DNA from: Bradyrhizobium tropiciagri
GTDB taxonomy: Bacteria; Pseudomonadota; Alphaproteobacteria; Rhizobiales; Xanthobacteraceae
Reading direction: 5' to 3'
NCBI RefSeq assembly: GCF_018130505.1
Contig: NZ_JAFCKH010000009.1
Coordinates: 186,001-250,000, forward strand
Length of the DNA stretch: 64,000 bases
The notes beneath the pieces are model-generated. The model made no database searches. It saw only the letters and a program-made list of their open reading frames with translations, and was not told where the DNA came from. This document shows, in pieces, positions 42,737 through 53,226 of this stretch (positions within the stretch are counted from its first letter, which is position 1; each line of letters opens with the position of its first letter). Made by a program: the position numbers and the translations under genes.

Positions 42737-44091
42737 GTCAGCAGCCTCCGGACGGTTGCGTTGAACTGCTCGCGTGCCCGGGTGCGGAGCCTGTGCCGGC
42801 CGCCCGCGACCACCTTGTCGCCGCCGGCCCAGACGCAGTCGATCGCGCCGCCGCCGGAGGCAAAGATCCAGCCGTCGATCGCCGCATCGCCGCGACGTCC
42901 CGCCAGCGACGGATGCGTCGTATCGAGCGTGACGAGGTCGGCGCGTGCGCCAGGCACAAGTCCCACCTTCGTTTGCGCGAGGGCCTGTGCGCCACCTGCG
43001 AGCGCAAGGTCGAACAGCGCGCGGCCGGTAGATGCGCCGGGCCGGTCCGAGAGCACGTTGCGCTCGCGGTGCTTGAGCCGCTGGCCATATTCGAGCTGAC
43101 GCAGCTCGTCGGCGACGCCGACCAGCACGTTGGAATCGGTCCCGATGCCGAACCGGCCGCCTGCGGCGAGGAATTCGCGGGCGGCAAAGATGCCATCGCC
43201 GAGGCTCGCTTCGGTCACCGGGCAGAGGCCCGCGACTGCGCCGCTATTGGCCAGCGCCGTGACCTCCGGCTCCGTCATGTGGGTCGCATGAATGAGGCAC
43301 CAGCGCCGATCAACGGGAGCATGTTCGAGCAGCCACTCGACCGGCCGCTGCCCGGACCACGCGAGGCAGTCCTCGACCTCGCGCACCTGCTCCGCGGCGT
43401 GGATGTGGATCGGCGCGCCCTCGGCAAGCGGGATGATCGCGGCGAGCTCGTCCGACGCGACCGCGCGCAGGCTGTGCGGCGCGATGCCGATATTGGCGCC
43501 CGGCAAATGCCGGATCGCCGCGCGCGAGGCTGTCATCAGCGAGGCGAACTGATCGATCGAGCAGATGAAGCGGCGCTGCCCGGCATGCGGCGCGGCACCG
43601 CCAAAGGAGCCATGTGCGTAGAAGCTTGGCAATAGCGTGAGCGCGATGCCGGAGGTTTCGGCAGCCGCCGCGATGCGTTCGGCCATCTCGGCGATGTTGG
43701 CGTAGGGCGAGCCGTCGCGATCGTGGTGCAGATAGTGAAATTCGCCGACGCGGGTAAAGCCGCGCTCGAGCATCTCGACATAGAGCAGGGTCGCGACGGC
43801 TGCGACGTCCTCCGGCGTCATTTCCAGCGCGAAGCGGTACATCGTCTCGCGCCAGGTCCAGAACGTGTCGGTGCTGTCGCCGCGCAGCTCGGCAAGTCCG
43901 GCCATGCCGCGCTGGAAAGCATGGCTGTGCAGGCTTGCCAGTCCGGGAACGGCGAGATGGTGACGTTCATCGTCAGATGCGGGCGCCACGCCTGCCATCA
44001 CCGTCTCGATAATGCCGTCGCTGATCGCGACCTGCACGTCAGTTGCCCAGCCCGAGGGCAGCAGCGCGAATGCGAAATGCAGTCGTGTCAT
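42733..44091 (-). CDS. hutF: Formimidoylglutamate deiminase HutF
   Basis: 452 residues, amidohydrolase superfamily. Metal site His55 and His57 in LASLHSHAFQRG, further His in IHIHAAEQ and LIHATHM, and the closing Asp in GIGTDSN. It converts N-formimino-L-glutamate to N-formyl-L-glutamate and ammonia, the five-step variant of histidine breakdown. This route needs N-formylglutamate deformylase (HutG), which is not in the window. It diverges from hutI across the palindrome. Confidence 0.93.
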   Translation of the reverse strand: MTRLHFAFALLPSGWATDVQVAISDGIIETVMAGVAPASDDERHHLAVPGLASLHSHAFQRGMAGLAELRGDSTDTFWTWRETMYRFALEMTPEDVAAVATLLYVEMLERGFTRVGEFHYLHHDRDGSPYANIAEMAERIAAAAETSGIALTLLPSFYAHGSFGGAAPHAGQRRFICSIDQFASLMTASRAAIRHLPGANIGIAPHSLRAVASDELAAIIPLAEGAPIHIHAAEQVREVEDCLAWSGQRPVEWLLEHAPVDRRWCLIHATHMTEPEVTALANSGAVAGLCPVTEASLGDGIFAAREFLAAGGRFGIGTDSNVLVGVADELRQLEYGQRLKHRERNVLSDRPGASTGRALFDLALAGGAQALAQTKVGLVPGARADLVTLDTTHPSLAGRRGDAAIDGWIFASGGGAIDCVWAGGDKVVAGGRHRLRTRAREQFNATVRRLLT

Positions 44092-44124
44092 GGTGCAAGC
44101 CCGCTGGACAGAACCGCGCCACGA

Positions 44125-44144
44125 TTATATGTCTAGACATATAA
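44125..44144. promoter_or_regulatory. HutC operator (perfect 20-bp palindrome)
   Basis: TTATATGTCTAGACATATAA is a perfect palindrome with the TGTCTAGACA core of known HutC sites. It lies 33 bases from the hutF start and 31 from the hutI start, placed to repress both divergent operons. Confidence 0.88.
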
Positions 44145-44175
44145 GTCAAGCATCCGACGCCAAGGGGACGACCGC

Positions 44176-45390
44176 ATGGCCGCGCGCTTCGACCGTATCT
44201 GGCACAATGCCCGCCTCGCGACGATGCGGGCGGATCGTCCCGACCTCGGCGAGATCGACAACGGCCTGATCGCGGCGCGTGACGGCCGCATCGTCTATGC
44301 CGGCGCGCAATCGGACTTTCCGATCGATGCCGAGGCCGCTGAACGGATCGATTGCGATGGCCGCTGGATCACGCCCGGCCTCGTCGACTGTCACACCCAC
44401 CTCGTCTATGGCGGCAACCGCGCCCATGAGTTCGAGCTGCGGCTGAAGGGCGCGAGCTATGAGGAGATCGCGCGCGCCGGCGGCGGCATCGTCTCGACGG
44501 TCGCCGCAACACGCAAGGCTAGCGAAGCCGAGCTCGTCGCAACTGCGTTGCCGCGGCTCGATGCGCTTATCGGCGAGGGCGCGACCACGGTCGAGATCAA
44601 GTCCGGCTATGGCCTCGATACAGACACCGAGATGCGGCAGCTTGCCGCGGCGCGCGGTCTTGGCAATTTGCGGCGCGTTGCGATCCGCACGTCCTTCCTC
44701 GGTGCGCATGCGCTGCCCGTCGAAGCCGAGGGCGACAAGGATCGCTACATCGATCTCGTCTGCAACGAGATGCTGCCGGCCGTGGCGAAGGCAGGGGTTG
44801 CCGATGCCGTCGACGCCTTCATGGAAGGCATCGCGTTTTCGAGTGAACAGACGGCGCGGGTGTTCGAGGCGGCAGTCGTACTGGGGCTGCCGGTCAAGCT
44901 GCACGCCGATCAGCTCTCCAATCTCGCCGGCGCAGCGCTTGCCGCAAGGTTCTCGGCACTGTCGGCCGACCATCTGGAACACACAGATGAGGCTGGCGCT
45001 GTCGCGATGGCGAAAGCCGGGACGGTGGCGGTCCTGCTTCCGGGCGCCTTCTATTTCATTCGCGAAACGCAAAAGCCTCCGGTCGAGCTGTTCCGCAAGC
45101 ACGGGGTGAACATGGCGCTGGCAACCGACTGCAATCCCGGAAGTTCGCCGCTGACCTCGCTGTTGCTCGTCATGAACATGGGGGCGACGCTGTTCCGGCT
45201 GACCGTCGCCGAATGCCTCACCGGCGTGACGCGGGAAGGCGCTCGCGCGCTTGGCATGCTCGCCGAGACCGGCACGCTGGAGGCCGGTAAATGGTGCGAT
45301 CTGGCGATCTGGAACATCGAGCGTCCTGCTGAGCTGGTCTACCGGATCGGCTTCAACCCGCTGCAAGGCCGGGTTTGGAGGGGACAATGA
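44176..45390 (+). CDS. hutI: Imidazolonepropionase HutI
   Basis: 404 residues. Amidohydrolase fold with the metal motif [18 protein letters not shown] (His73, His75), [16 protein letters not shown] and [10 protein letters not shown], all characteristic of HutI. It opens the ring of 4-imidazolone-5-propanoate to N-formiminoglutamate. First gene of hutIHU; it overlaps hutH by four bases. Confidence 0.95.
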   Translation: MAARFDRIWHNARLATMRADRPDLGEIDNGLIAARDGRIVYAGAQSDFPIDAEAAERIDCDGRWITPGLVDCHTHLVYGGNRAHEFELRLKGASYEEIARAGGGIVSTVAATRKASEAELVATALPRLDALIGEGATTVEIKSGYGLDTDTEMRQLAAARGLGNLRRVAIRTSFLGAHALPVEAEGDKDRYIDLVCNEMLPAVAKAGVADAVDAFMEGIAFSSEQTARVFEAAVVLGLPVKLHADQLSNLAGAALAARFSALSADHLEHTDEAGAVAMAKAGTVAVLLPGAFYFIRETQKPPVELFRKHGVNMALATDCNPGSSPLTSLLLVMNMGATLFRLTVAECLTGVTREGARALGMLAETGTLEAGKWCDLAIWNIERPAELVYRIGFNPLQGRVWRGQ

Positions 45391-46946
45391 GCGATCGCGG
45401 CGCACCGATCGTCGTGACGCCAGGGGCGGTCAGCCTGGACGATCTCGCGCGCGTGCTCGCGGGCACGGCCATTGTGCTCGATCCGTCGGTCTGGCCGCGG
45501 GTCGATGCAGCCGCGCAGATCGTGGCGAAGGCGGCGCAAGCCGACGCCGCCATCTACGGCATCAATACCGGTTTCGGGAAACTGGCGTCGACGCGCATCG
45601 CGCCCGACCGCACCGCGCTGCTTCAGCGCAACCTCATCCTGTCACACTGCTGCGGGATAGGCCCGGCAACGCCGGAACCGATCGTGCGCCTGATGATGGC
45701 CCTGAAGGTGATTTCGCTCGGCCGCGGCGCCTCCGGCGTCCGCCGCGCGGTCATTGCGCAATTGCAGGACATGCTTGCTCATGGGGTTTATCCGCTGGTG
45801 CCGCAGCAGGGCTCGGTCGGTGCCTCCGGCGACCTGGCGCCGCTCGCCCACATGACGGCCGTCATGATCGGCGAGGGGCAGGCCCTGCTCGAGGGCAAGA
45901 TCGTGCCGGGGCGCGATGCGCTTGCCGCTGCCGGTCTCGCGCCGTTGACGCTAGGGCCCAAGGAGGGGCTTGCGCTTATCAACGGCACACAATTCTCAAC
46001 CGCCTATGCAATCTCCGGCCTGCTGCGCGCGCAGCGCCTGGCGCGGGCGGCGCTCGTGACCGGAGCGCTCTCGGTCGACGCGGCGATGGCGTCGACCGCG
46101 CCCTTTCGCCCCGAGATCCAGTCGCTGCGCGGACATGGCGGGCAGATCGCCGCCGCTGCAGCCTTGATGTCGCTGCTTGATGGCAGCGATATCCGGCAGT
46201 CGCATCTCGAAGGCGACGAGCGCGTGCAGGACCCCTACTGCCTGCGCTGTCAGCCGCAGGTCGCGGGCGCCGCACTCGATCTGCTCGCGCAGGCCACCCG
46301 CACGCTGGCCATTGAGGCCAATGCGGTCACGGACAATCCGCTGGTCTTGGTCGAGACCGGCGAGATCGTCTCGGGCGGCAATTTCCACGCCGAACCGGTG
46401 GCGTTCGCCGCCGACCAGATCGCACTCGCGCTTTCGGAGATCGGCGCGGTCAGTGAGCGGCGGATCGCGACCCTCGTCGATCCGGCACTGAACTTCGGGT
46501 TGCCGCCATTCCTGACCCCGGATCCCGGCATCAATTCCGGGTTCATGATCGCCGAGGTGACGGCCGCCGCGCTGTTTGCCGAGAACAAGCAGCGCGCGCT
46601 GCCGTGCTCGATCGATTCCACGCCGACCAGTGCCAACCAGGAAGATCATGTCTCGATGGCTGCGCATGCCGCGCGCCGGCTGTCCGACATGGCGGACAAT
46701 CTCGCTGCCATTCTCGGCATCGAGCTTTTGGTCGCCGCGCAGGGCATCGCGCTGCGCGCGCCGCACACGACCAGCGCTCCGCTGGCAGCGGTCGTCGCGG
46801 CATTGCGCGCGCAGGTCCAACCGCTCGCGGCGGACCGCTACATGGCCGACGATCTCGCCAAGGCGGCCGCGCTGATCGAAGCAGGCGCGCTTCCGGCTGC
46901 AGCGATCGCCGTGCTTTCAACCGATCCGTTTCCCGGACTTGCTTAG
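45387..46946 (+). CDS. hutH: Histidine ammonia-lyase HutH
   Basis: 519 residues from the ATG at 45387. It has the Ala146-Ser147-Gly148 triad in [11 protein letters not shown] that cyclises to the MIO cofactor, [11 protein letters not shown] near the N-terminus, and [12 protein letters not shown]. It deaminates histidine to urocanate, the first step of the pathway and the source of the HutC inducer. Usual family length. Confidence 0.95.
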   Translation: MSDRGAPIVVTPGAVSLDDLARVLAGTAIVLDPSVWPRVDAAAQIVAKAAQADAAIYGINTGFGKLASTRIAPDRTALLQRNLILSHCCGIGPATPEPIVRLMMALKVISLGRGASGVRRAVIAQLQDMLAHGVYPLVPQQGSVGASGDLAPLAHMTAVMIGEGQALLEGKIVPGRDALAAAGLAPLTLGPKEGLALINGTQFSTAYAISGLLRAQRLARAALVTGALSVDAAMASTAPFRPEIQSLRGHGGQIAAAAALMSLLDGSDIRQSHLEGDERVQDPYCLRCQPQVAGAALDLLAQATRTLAIEANAVTDNPLVLVETGEIVSGGNFHAEPVAFAADQIALALSEIGAVSERRIATLVDPALNFGLPPFLTPDPGINSGFMIAEVTAAALFAENKQRALPCSIDSTPTSANQEDHVSMAAHAARRLSDMADNLAAILGIELLVAAQGIALRAPHTTSAPLAAVVAALRAQVQPLAADRYMADDLAKAAALIEAGALPAAAIAVLSTDPFPGLA

Positions 46947-46964
46947 ACGACAGGGGCATCCATC

Positions 46965-48635
46965 ATGAACCGCCGACTGGACAACGACCGTATCATCCGC
47001 GCCCCGCACGGCACCGACCTCAGCGCCAGGAGCTGGTTGACCGAAGCGCCGCTGCGCATGCTCATGAACAATCTCGATCCCGATGTCGCCGAACGTCCGA
47101 GCGAGCTCGTGGTCTATGGCGGCATCGGCCGTGCCGCGCGCGACTGGGAAAGCTTTGACCGGATCGTCGCCTCCTTGCGCAAGCTCGATGGCGACCAGAC
47201 GCTGTTGGTCCAGTCAGGCAAGCCGGTCGGCATTTTCCGCACCCATGCCGACGCGCCGCGCGTCCTGATCGCGAACTCCAACCTGGTGCCGCATTGGGCG
47301 ACGCTCGATCATTTCAACGAGCTCGACCGGCAAGGCCTGATGATGTTCGGCCAGATGACGGCGGGGTCGTGGATCTACATCGGCAGCCAGGGCATCGTGC
47401 AGGGGACCTACGAGACGTTCGTGGAAGTGGGGCGCCGTCACTACGGCGGCAGCCTCGCCGGCAAATGGATTCTCACGGCTGGGCTCGGCGGCATGGGCGG
47501 CGCCCAGCCGCTGGCGGCAACCATGGCCGGCGCGTCGATGCTTGCCGTCGAATGCCAGCCGAGCCGGATCGAGATGCGGCTGCGCACGGGTTATCTCGAC
47601 CGCCAGGCCGCGACGCTCGTTGAAGCTCTTGCGATGATCGCCGAGGCGGCCAAGGCGCAAAAGCCGGTCTCGGTCGGCCTGCTCGGCAACGCCGCCGAGA
47701 TCTTTCCAGAGCTGGTGCGACGCGGCGTGCGGCCGGACATCGTCACCGACCAGACCAGCGCGCACGATCCGATCAACGGCTATCTGCCGAAGGGCTGGAC
47801 GCTGGCCGACTGGGAAACGCGGCGCGCGGCCGATCCGAAGGCGGTCGAAGTCGCAGCCAAGACGTCGATGGTCGACCACGTCCGCGCGATGCTGGACTTC
47901 CATGCGCAGGGAGTTCCAACGCTGGATTACGGCAACAACATCCGCCAGATGGCGAAGGACATGGGCTTGCAGCAGGCGTTCGATTTTCCCGGCTTCGTCC
48001 CGGCCTATATCCGGCCGCTGTTTTGCCGCGGCGTCGGGCCGTTCCGCTGGGCTGCGTTGTCGGGAGATCCCGAGGATATCTTCAAGACCGACGCCAAGGT
48101 CAAGGAGTTGATGCCCCATGACAGCCACCTGCACAATTGGCTCGACATGGCCAAGGCGCGCATCAAGTTTCAGGGCCTGCCGGCGCGAATCTGCTGGGTC
48201 GGTCTCGGCGATCGTCACCGGCTCGGCCTTGCCTTCAACGAGATGGTGGCGCGCGGCGAGCTCAAGGCACCGGTCGTGATCGGCCGCGATCATCTCGACA
48301 GCGGATCGGTGGCAAGTCCGAACCGCGAGACCGAGGCGATGCGCGACGGTTCGGACGCGGTGTCGGACTGGCCGCTGCTCAATGCGCTGCTGAACTGTGC
48401 GAGCGGAGCGACCTGGGTGTCGTTGCATCATGGTGGCGGCGTCGGCATCGGTTATTCGCAGCATGCCGGCATGGTGATCGTCGCAGACGGAACTCCGGAA
48501 GCCGCGCGCCGGCTCGAACGCGTGCTGTGGAACGATCCGGCCAGCGGCGTCATGCGTCACGCCGACGCCGGCTATGAGACCGCGGTCGCGTGTTCACAAG
48601 CCAACGGCCTCGATCTGCCGAGCCTGAACGTCTAG
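46965..48635 (+). CDS. hutU: Urocanate hydratase HutU
   Basis: 556 residues, normal family length. NAD-binding stretch [36 protein letters not shown], and [19 protein letters not shown] are urocanase signatures. It hydrates urocanate to imidazolonepropionate with tightly bound NAD as electrophile. Starts 18 bases after hutH; last gene of the operon. Confidence 0.95.
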   Translation: MNRRLDNDRIIRAPHGTDLSARSWLTEAPLRMLMNNLDPDVAERPSELVVYGGIGRAARDWESFDRIVASLRKLDGDQTLLVQSGKPVGIFRTHADAPRVLIANSNLVPHWATLDHFNELDRQGLMMFGQMTAGSWIYIGSQGIVQGTYETFVEVGRRHYGGSLAGKWILTAGLGGMGGAQPLAATMAGASMLAVECQPSRIEMRLRTGYLDRQAATLVEALAMIAEAAKAQKPVSVGLLGNAAEIFPELVRRGVRPDIVTDQTSAHDPINGYLPKGWTLADWETRRAADPKAVEVAAKTSMVDHVRAMLDFHAQGVPTLDYGNNIRQMAKDMGLQQAFDFPGFVPAYIRPLFCRGVGPFRWAALSGDPEDIFKTDAKVKELMPHDSHLHNWLDMAKARIKFQGLPARICWVGLGDRHRLGLAFNEMVARGELKAPVVIGRDHLDSGSVASPNRETEAMRDGSDAVSDWPLLNALLNCASGATWVSLHHGGGVGIGYSQHAGMVIVADGTPEAARRLERVLWNDPASGVMRHADAGYETAVACSQANGLDLPSLNV

Positions 48636-48809
48636 TTGCGGACCACGGCCAGACTCGAGGGCGTGCCCGTACACTTGGAAACTCCTGGCGCGCCGATGTT
48701 CGACGCGGAAAGAGCGCCGAACTGCCTAACTGGTTTCGCTGGCTTGCCGGCGCTTGCGGCAGCTAGCCGGGTTGCAGGGAGCTTGACGGGTGGGCCGGGC
48801 GGAGAGACT

Positions 48810-48845
48810 GCTCCGATACATCAATGTCGGAGCGGACTCCGCTCC
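48810..48845. terminator. Overlapping stem-loops between convergent hutU and gspD
   Basis: GCTCCGA (48810-48816) can pair with TCGGAGC (48827-48833), or GGAGCGG (48829-48835) with CCGCTCC (48839-48845); the two folds exclude each other. There are no T tracts. The position, in the 214-base gap between convergent genes, suggests a bidirectional stop. Confidence 0.35.
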
Positions 48846-48849
48846 ACGC

Positions 48850-51213
48850 TCAATGCACGCTGGTGGTGACGGCCGCGTTGGTCGTCGTGGTGGCGATGCC
48901 GCCGCGCAGGCGCGAGCGAAGCTCCTCGGCAACGTTGCGCGCATCGGAGCCGTCGCGGATGATCTGCGGGCGGATGAAGATGATCAGCTCGGTGCGCTGG
49001 GTGGCGTTGCTCTGGTGCCCGAACGCATCGCCAAGGCCGGGTATCTGGTCCAGCACGGGGATCGCGTTGCGCGCGCCGCTCTGCTGTTCGCTGATCAGGC
49101 CCGCCAATAGCACGGTCTGGCCGTTGGCGACGGCGATCTGGCTCTTGACCCGCCGCTCCGACACCGTCGGCGTCAGGCTGTTGGCGCTGGTCGCGGGCAC
49201 GTTGCTGATCTCCTGCTCGATGTCGAGCCGCACCGTGCCGTTGACACTGACCCGCGGCGACACCCGCAGGATGATGCCGGTGTTGCGATAGTCGATGGTG
49301 TTGACCACCGTGTTGCTCGTGGTCAGTACCGTCGCGCTGCCGGTCGACACTGGAACGACATCGCCGACCTGCAGCGTCGCCACCTGGTTGTTGATCACGA
49401 CCAGCGACGGATTGGATAGCACCTTGACGCTGGTGACGGCATGCAACGCGTCCAGGATCAGGCTCGGCTGCGTCGCATTTCCGATCAGGAAGTTGAAGCC
49501 GGGGAAGGCCTGGTTGATGAAGGCATTGGTGAGGGAGCCGGCGACGGTGGTGGCCCCCGTCGTCGCGTCGGTCGTGGTCGCCGGCGCCGCGGTGGCCTGG
49601 GTATTGAGGATCGAGCCGGTGTTCGGCTTCAGGCCGAGGTTCTGGCTGGTCAGGTAGGTCTGCACGCCATAGGACAAGGAGTTGTTCAGCGTCACCTCGG
49701 CGATCGTGGCGTCGATCGCGACCTGCAGCTGCGGCTCGTCGATCTGCAGCAGCGTTGCCTCGATGATGCGGTAGTTGGCCTGATCGGCATAGATCAGGAG
49801 CTTGTTGTTCACGGCGTCGGGCGTGATCCGGACGTCCTGCATCATCGGCTGGCCGTTGCCGCCGGAGCTGGCGCCGCGTCCGCTATCCAGTGCGGCGTCC
49901 TTGTTCTGGTTCAGATTGCCATTGGCTGCCTGCGCACCGGCGCCGGCCGCCAGGCCCGGCGTCGCACTGCTCCCCAGGCTGCCGCGCGATGCGAAGCCGC
50001 CGTTCGCGCCCGAGCTGGAATTGCCGTTGAGCGACAGGCGATCGGCACTCGAACTCGTCGTGCTCCCGGAGCCCGGCGCAAGCTGGCTATCGGCGCTGTC
50101 GAGCAGGCTGGACGACGACCCGCCCAGGAACATGTCGGTCAGCACCTTTGCGATCTGGCGAGCATCGCCGTACTTGACCCGGTAGACATGGACGGTGGTT
50201 CGCGCGGTGTCGTTGCGATCGAGGCGCTTGATCCAGGTCGCGGCGGTGCGCAGCATCTCCGGCTTCTTGGTCACCACCATCACGGCGTTGAGGCGGGTAA
50301 TCGGTACGAACTTGATCAGGTTCTGGCTGAGGCCGTTCTCACCGGAATCGACGATCTTCTCGAGCTCGGCGATGACCGGCGCCGGCGAGCCGCTCGAGAT
50401 CGGGAAGATTCCGACCGATTGGCCGCGCATCCAGTCGACGTCGAAGCTGAGCACGGTGTCCACCGCCGAGCGGCGCTCGGCGCCCGTGCCCTGGATCAGC
50501 AGGATGTTTCGCGTGGTATCGGCGCGGACAGCGCCGGCTCGCGTTGCAAAACTGTCCGTCAGTTTCAACAGGGTCTGCGCCGACACATATTGCAGGGGAA
50601 CGACGGAGACGCCGAAGCCGGGTTCAGGATTGGCCGCGGAGGCATCGACATGGCCGCCGCCGACGGCGTCGCCGAGCGGCGTGAGACGATAGCCGGTCGT
50701 ATCATGCAACAGCACGACGCCGCTCAGGCGCAGCGCGTTCTCGAGAACGAACACCATGTCGGATTTCGGCACCGGGCGGACCGAGACCAGGCTGACGGTG
50801 CCCTGCACGCGCGGATCGATCGTGTAGCCGACATGCAGGATGTCGCCGAGCACGATCTTGGCGACGGACGCGACCGGCGTATTCTCGAAATTGAGGTCGA
50901 AGCCGTTGCCGTTGGCGGTCGGTTGCGGCCGGTCATCCGAGACGGCGGTCACCGTCGACCCTTCATACATTGATGCACGCACGTTGCCGGCCGCACCGCC
51001 CGTCGCCGCCATTCCACTCACGGTCTGCGGCTGCCGCGGCGACAGATCAAGCGAGCGGACCTTGTCGGTCACGTCGATCTGCGCGGCGTCGACACCCGCA
51101 TCGCCGACTGTTGCGGAGTTGCAGGACGCCAGTAATCCCAGCGATGCCAGGACAAAGGCGGCCCCAAGGCCGCCACGGATCGTGGGGCGGCCCACCTTGC
51201 CTACGCGTTGCAT
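48850..51213 (-). CDS. gspD: Type II secretion secretin GspD with lipobox
   Basis: 787 residues. The N-terminus has a signal with lipobox L-A-S-C at 28-31 (GLLASC), so the mature protein is probably a lipoprotein. N0-N3 modules follow (e.g. GFDLNFENTPVASVAKIVLGDI and LNAVMVVTKKPEML), interrupted by a Ser/Gly/Asn-rich insert of about 100 residues (around 370-470), then the secretin domain with VPVSTGSATVLTTSN and the C-terminal ANGQTVLLAGLISE. It forms the outer-membrane pore. It is transcribed away from gspE. No separate pilotin is visible, so the lipid may let it reach the outer membrane unaided, as for HxcQ. Confidence 0.92.
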   Translation of the reverse strand: MQRVGKVGRPTIRGGLGAAFVLASLGLLASCNSATVGDAGVDAAQIDVTDKVRSLDLSPRQPQTVSGMAATGGAAGNVRASMYEGSTVTAVSDDRPQPTANGNGFDLNFENTPVASVAKIVLGDILHVGYTIDPRVQGTVSLVSVRPVPKSDMVFVLENALRLSGVVLLHDTTGYRLTPLGDAVGGGHVDASAANPEPGFGVSVVPLQYVSAQTLLKLTDSFATRAGAVRADTTRNILLIQGTGAERRSAVDTVLSFDVDWMRGQSVGIFPISSGSPAPVIAELEKIVDSGENGLSQNLIKFVPITRLNAVMVVTKKPEMLRTAATWIKRLDRNDTARTTVHVYRVKYGDARQIAKVLTDMFLGGSSSSLLDSADSQLAPGSGSTTSSSADRLSLNGNSSSGANGGFASRGSLGSSATPGLAAGAGAQAANGNLNQNKDAALDSGRGASSGGNGQPMMQDVRITPDAVNNKLLIYADQANYRIIEATLLQIDEPQLQVAIDATIAEVTLNNSLSYGVQTYLTSQNLGLKPNTGSILNTQATAAPATTTDATTGATTVAGSLTNAFINQAFPGFNFLIGNATQPSLILDALHAVTSVKVLSNPSLVVINNQVATLQVGDVVPVSTGSATVLTTSNTVVNTIDYRNTGIILRVSPRVSVNGTVRLDIEQEISNVPATSANSLTPTVSERRVKSQIAVANGQTVLLAGLISEQQSGARNAIPVLDQIPGLGDAFGHQSNATQRTELIIFIRPQIIRDGSDARNVAEELRSRLRGGIATTTTNAAVTTSVH

Positions 51214-51545
51214 GAAGCCCTTCGCTCTGACTGGCTAATGTTTCTGAATTTGTCTGACGAGATCGGCCCCTTGCCCCGGCGGGACTCTTAGCGATCGAAC
51301 ATGACAGAAATAAATTGGTTACATGATTGTCGTTCAGGACCATCGGCATCGCATCGGATCAAAGCGGCTGGTGTGTTGTCCGGGACACGCACGATGCCGT
51401 CTCAATGTTTCTTGAACAGCATGGGAATCGTGACTTCGCACAGCTGTCATACTTCGGATCGATAACCGGCGGGGCTGAGCGCACGCCGAAGGGCTCGGAC
51501 ATCGCGGCGCAAGCGCATCCGAAATCACATGACGGGACAACTAGA
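51214..51545. promoter_or_regulatory. Divergent gspD/gspE promoter region (332 bases)
   Basis: It must hold promoters for both secretion units. One ATGACAG half-site (51301-51307) resembles half a Pho box, but its partner is absent. The frame open from 51327 gives an N-terminal extension unlike GspE and is not used. Confidence 0.4.
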
Positions 51546-53222
51546 ATGGCCAACGATCTGTCCGTGCAGTTCGTGGACTACCTCCGTCAGAACAAGCATC
51601 TTGCGCCGATCGAGGGGGCATCCGACCGGGCCGGGCGGGGCGCCGACTATCGGCAGTTGAAATTGTGGGAGGTCACAAGCCTCTCGCCGACCGAATTCGC
51701 CGATGAGGCCGCGCGCTTCTTCGCGCTGGGCCGGATCACGCTGCAGGAGATGATGGCGGCGGAGGCGCTGGTCGCATCGTTCTCGCCCCGTTTCCTGCGC
51801 GAGACGATGGTCTTTCCGTGCAGCGCGGGCGATGGAACCAGGGTGCTGGCCATCGTCGATCCGACCGATCAGGCCACGCAGCGCGCGGCACAGATTGTGC
51901 TCGGCACCGACATTGTCGTGAAAGTTGCATCGTCCGAAGACGTTGCGGTCGCGCTGAACCAGAGTTTCAGCGCGGAAGAGTCCCAGCCCGCCGAACCGTC
52001 GGCGGCGATGCCGCGCGAAGACGATATCGAAAGCCTGCGCGATCTTGCCAGCGGCGCGCCGGTGGTCCGCGCCGTCAACGACCTGCTCGAGAAAGCTGTC
52101 GAGCTGCGCGCCAGCGACATCCATATCGAGCCGTTTCTCGCCGGGCTGATGGTTCGCCTGCGGATCGACGGATTGCTGCGGCCGGTCTCCGCGCTGTCGG
52201 GCGTGCTGCCCCAGGCGGTGGTCTCCCGCATCAAGATCATCGCCAATCTCAACATCGCCGAACGTCGCCTGCCGCAGGATGGCGCCGCGCGGCTGCGGGC
52301 CGGGCGGGCCGATATCGATATCCGCGTCGCGATCATGCCGACCCAGCACGGCGAATCCGCCGTCATCCGCATCCTGCCCAAGGACCGCGGCCTGCTGATC
52401 GTCGACAAGCTGGGGTTCTCGCCGCCTGACGAGACCAAGCTGCGGCGGCTGCTCAAGCTGCCGCATGGCATGATCGTCATCACCGGGCCGACCGGCAGCG
52501 GAAAGACCACGACCCTCGCGACCATACTCTCGATCCTCAACGAGCCGATCCGCAAGATCCTGACCATCGAGGATCCGGTCGAATACGAGATTCCGGGCGT
52601 CAACCAGTCCCAGGTCAAGCCGGCGATCGGCCTGACCTTCGCCACCGCGCTGCGTTCCTTCGTCCGCCAGGACCCCGATGTGATCATGGTCGGCGAAATC
52701 CGCGATACCGAGACCGCACATGTCGCGGTGCACGCGGCGCTGACCGGGCATCTGGTGCTGACGACGCTGCACACCGAGACGGCCGCGGCCGCCGTGCCGC
52801 GAATGCTCGATCTCGGCGTCGAGGGCTATCTTCTCCGGTCGGTGCTGCGCGGCGTGATTGCGCAGCGTCTCGTCCGCCAGCTTTGCGAGCGCTGCAAGAC
52901 GACGCGGCCGTTGGTGGACGCCGATTTCGCCGAAGATCCGAGGCTCGGCGCGCTCGGTTTCCGTGCCGAGGAGATCGTGTATGAGCCGTGCGGTTGCGAG
53001 CGCTGTGGTGGAATTGGGTATCGCGGCCGCCTCGGCGTGTTCGAATTACTCGAACTGTCGGATGAACTGCGTGAGTTGATCGGCGAGCGGACCGACGGCT
53101 TGAAGATCGACGCCATGGCGATCCGAAACGGGATGACCACGATGCTCGCGGACGGCATTGCCAAATGCCGTGCCGGGTTGACGTCGCCCGCCGAAATCCT
53201 CCGCGTCACGACCGTGCGGTGA
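51546..53222 (+). CDS. gspE: Type II secretion ATPase GspE
   Basis: 558 residues from the ATG at 51546. N1E domain, then the ATPase: Walker A GPTGSGKTTT (314-323), Asp box TIEDPVEYEI, Walker B MVGEIRDTETA, His box LTTLHTETA, and the tetra-cysteine zinc region (CERCKT, then CGCERCGGIGYRGR). It powers pseudopilus assembly from the inner-membrane face. First gene of a ten-gene run, all within a few bases of each other. Confidence 0.93.
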   Translation: MANDLSVQFVDYLRQNKHLAPIEGASDRAGRGADYRQLKLWEVTSLSPTEFADEAARFFALGRITLQEMMAAEALVASFSPRFLRETMVFPCSAGDGTRVLAIVDPTDQATQRAAQIVLGTDIVVKVASSEDVAVALNQSFSAEESQPAEPSAAMPREDDIESLRDLASGAPVVRAVNDLLEKAVELRASDIHIEPFLAGLMVRLRIDGLLRPVSALSGVLPQAVVSRIKIIANLNIAERRLPQDGAARLRAGRADIDIRVAIMPTQHGESAVIRILPKDRGLLIVDKLGFSPPDETKLRRLLKLPHGMIVITGPTGSGKTTTLATILSILNEPIRKILTIEDPVEYEIPGVNQSQVKPAIGLTFATALRSFVRQDPDVIMVGEIRDTETAHVAVHAALTGHLVLTTLHTETAAAAVPRMLDLGVEGYLLRSVLRGVIAQRLVRQLCERCKTTRPLVDADFAEDPRLGALGFRAEEIVYEPCGCERCGGIGYRGRLGVFELLELSDELRELIGERTDGLKIDAMAIRNGMTTMLADGIAKCRAGLTSPAEILRVTTVR

Positions 53223-53226
53223 CGCC

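Noticed and set aside
49441-50973. 510-codon open frame antisense to gspD
   Set aside because: Low-complexity Arg/Gly/Asp sequence opposite a clear secretin gene; no ribosome site.
51301-51318. Pho box upstream of gspD/gspE
   Set aside because: Only one ATGACAG half-site; the second half at 11 bases is missing.
51327-51545. N-terminal extension of GspE
   Set aside because: 73 extra residues unlike any GspE; the ATG at 51546 fits the family start.
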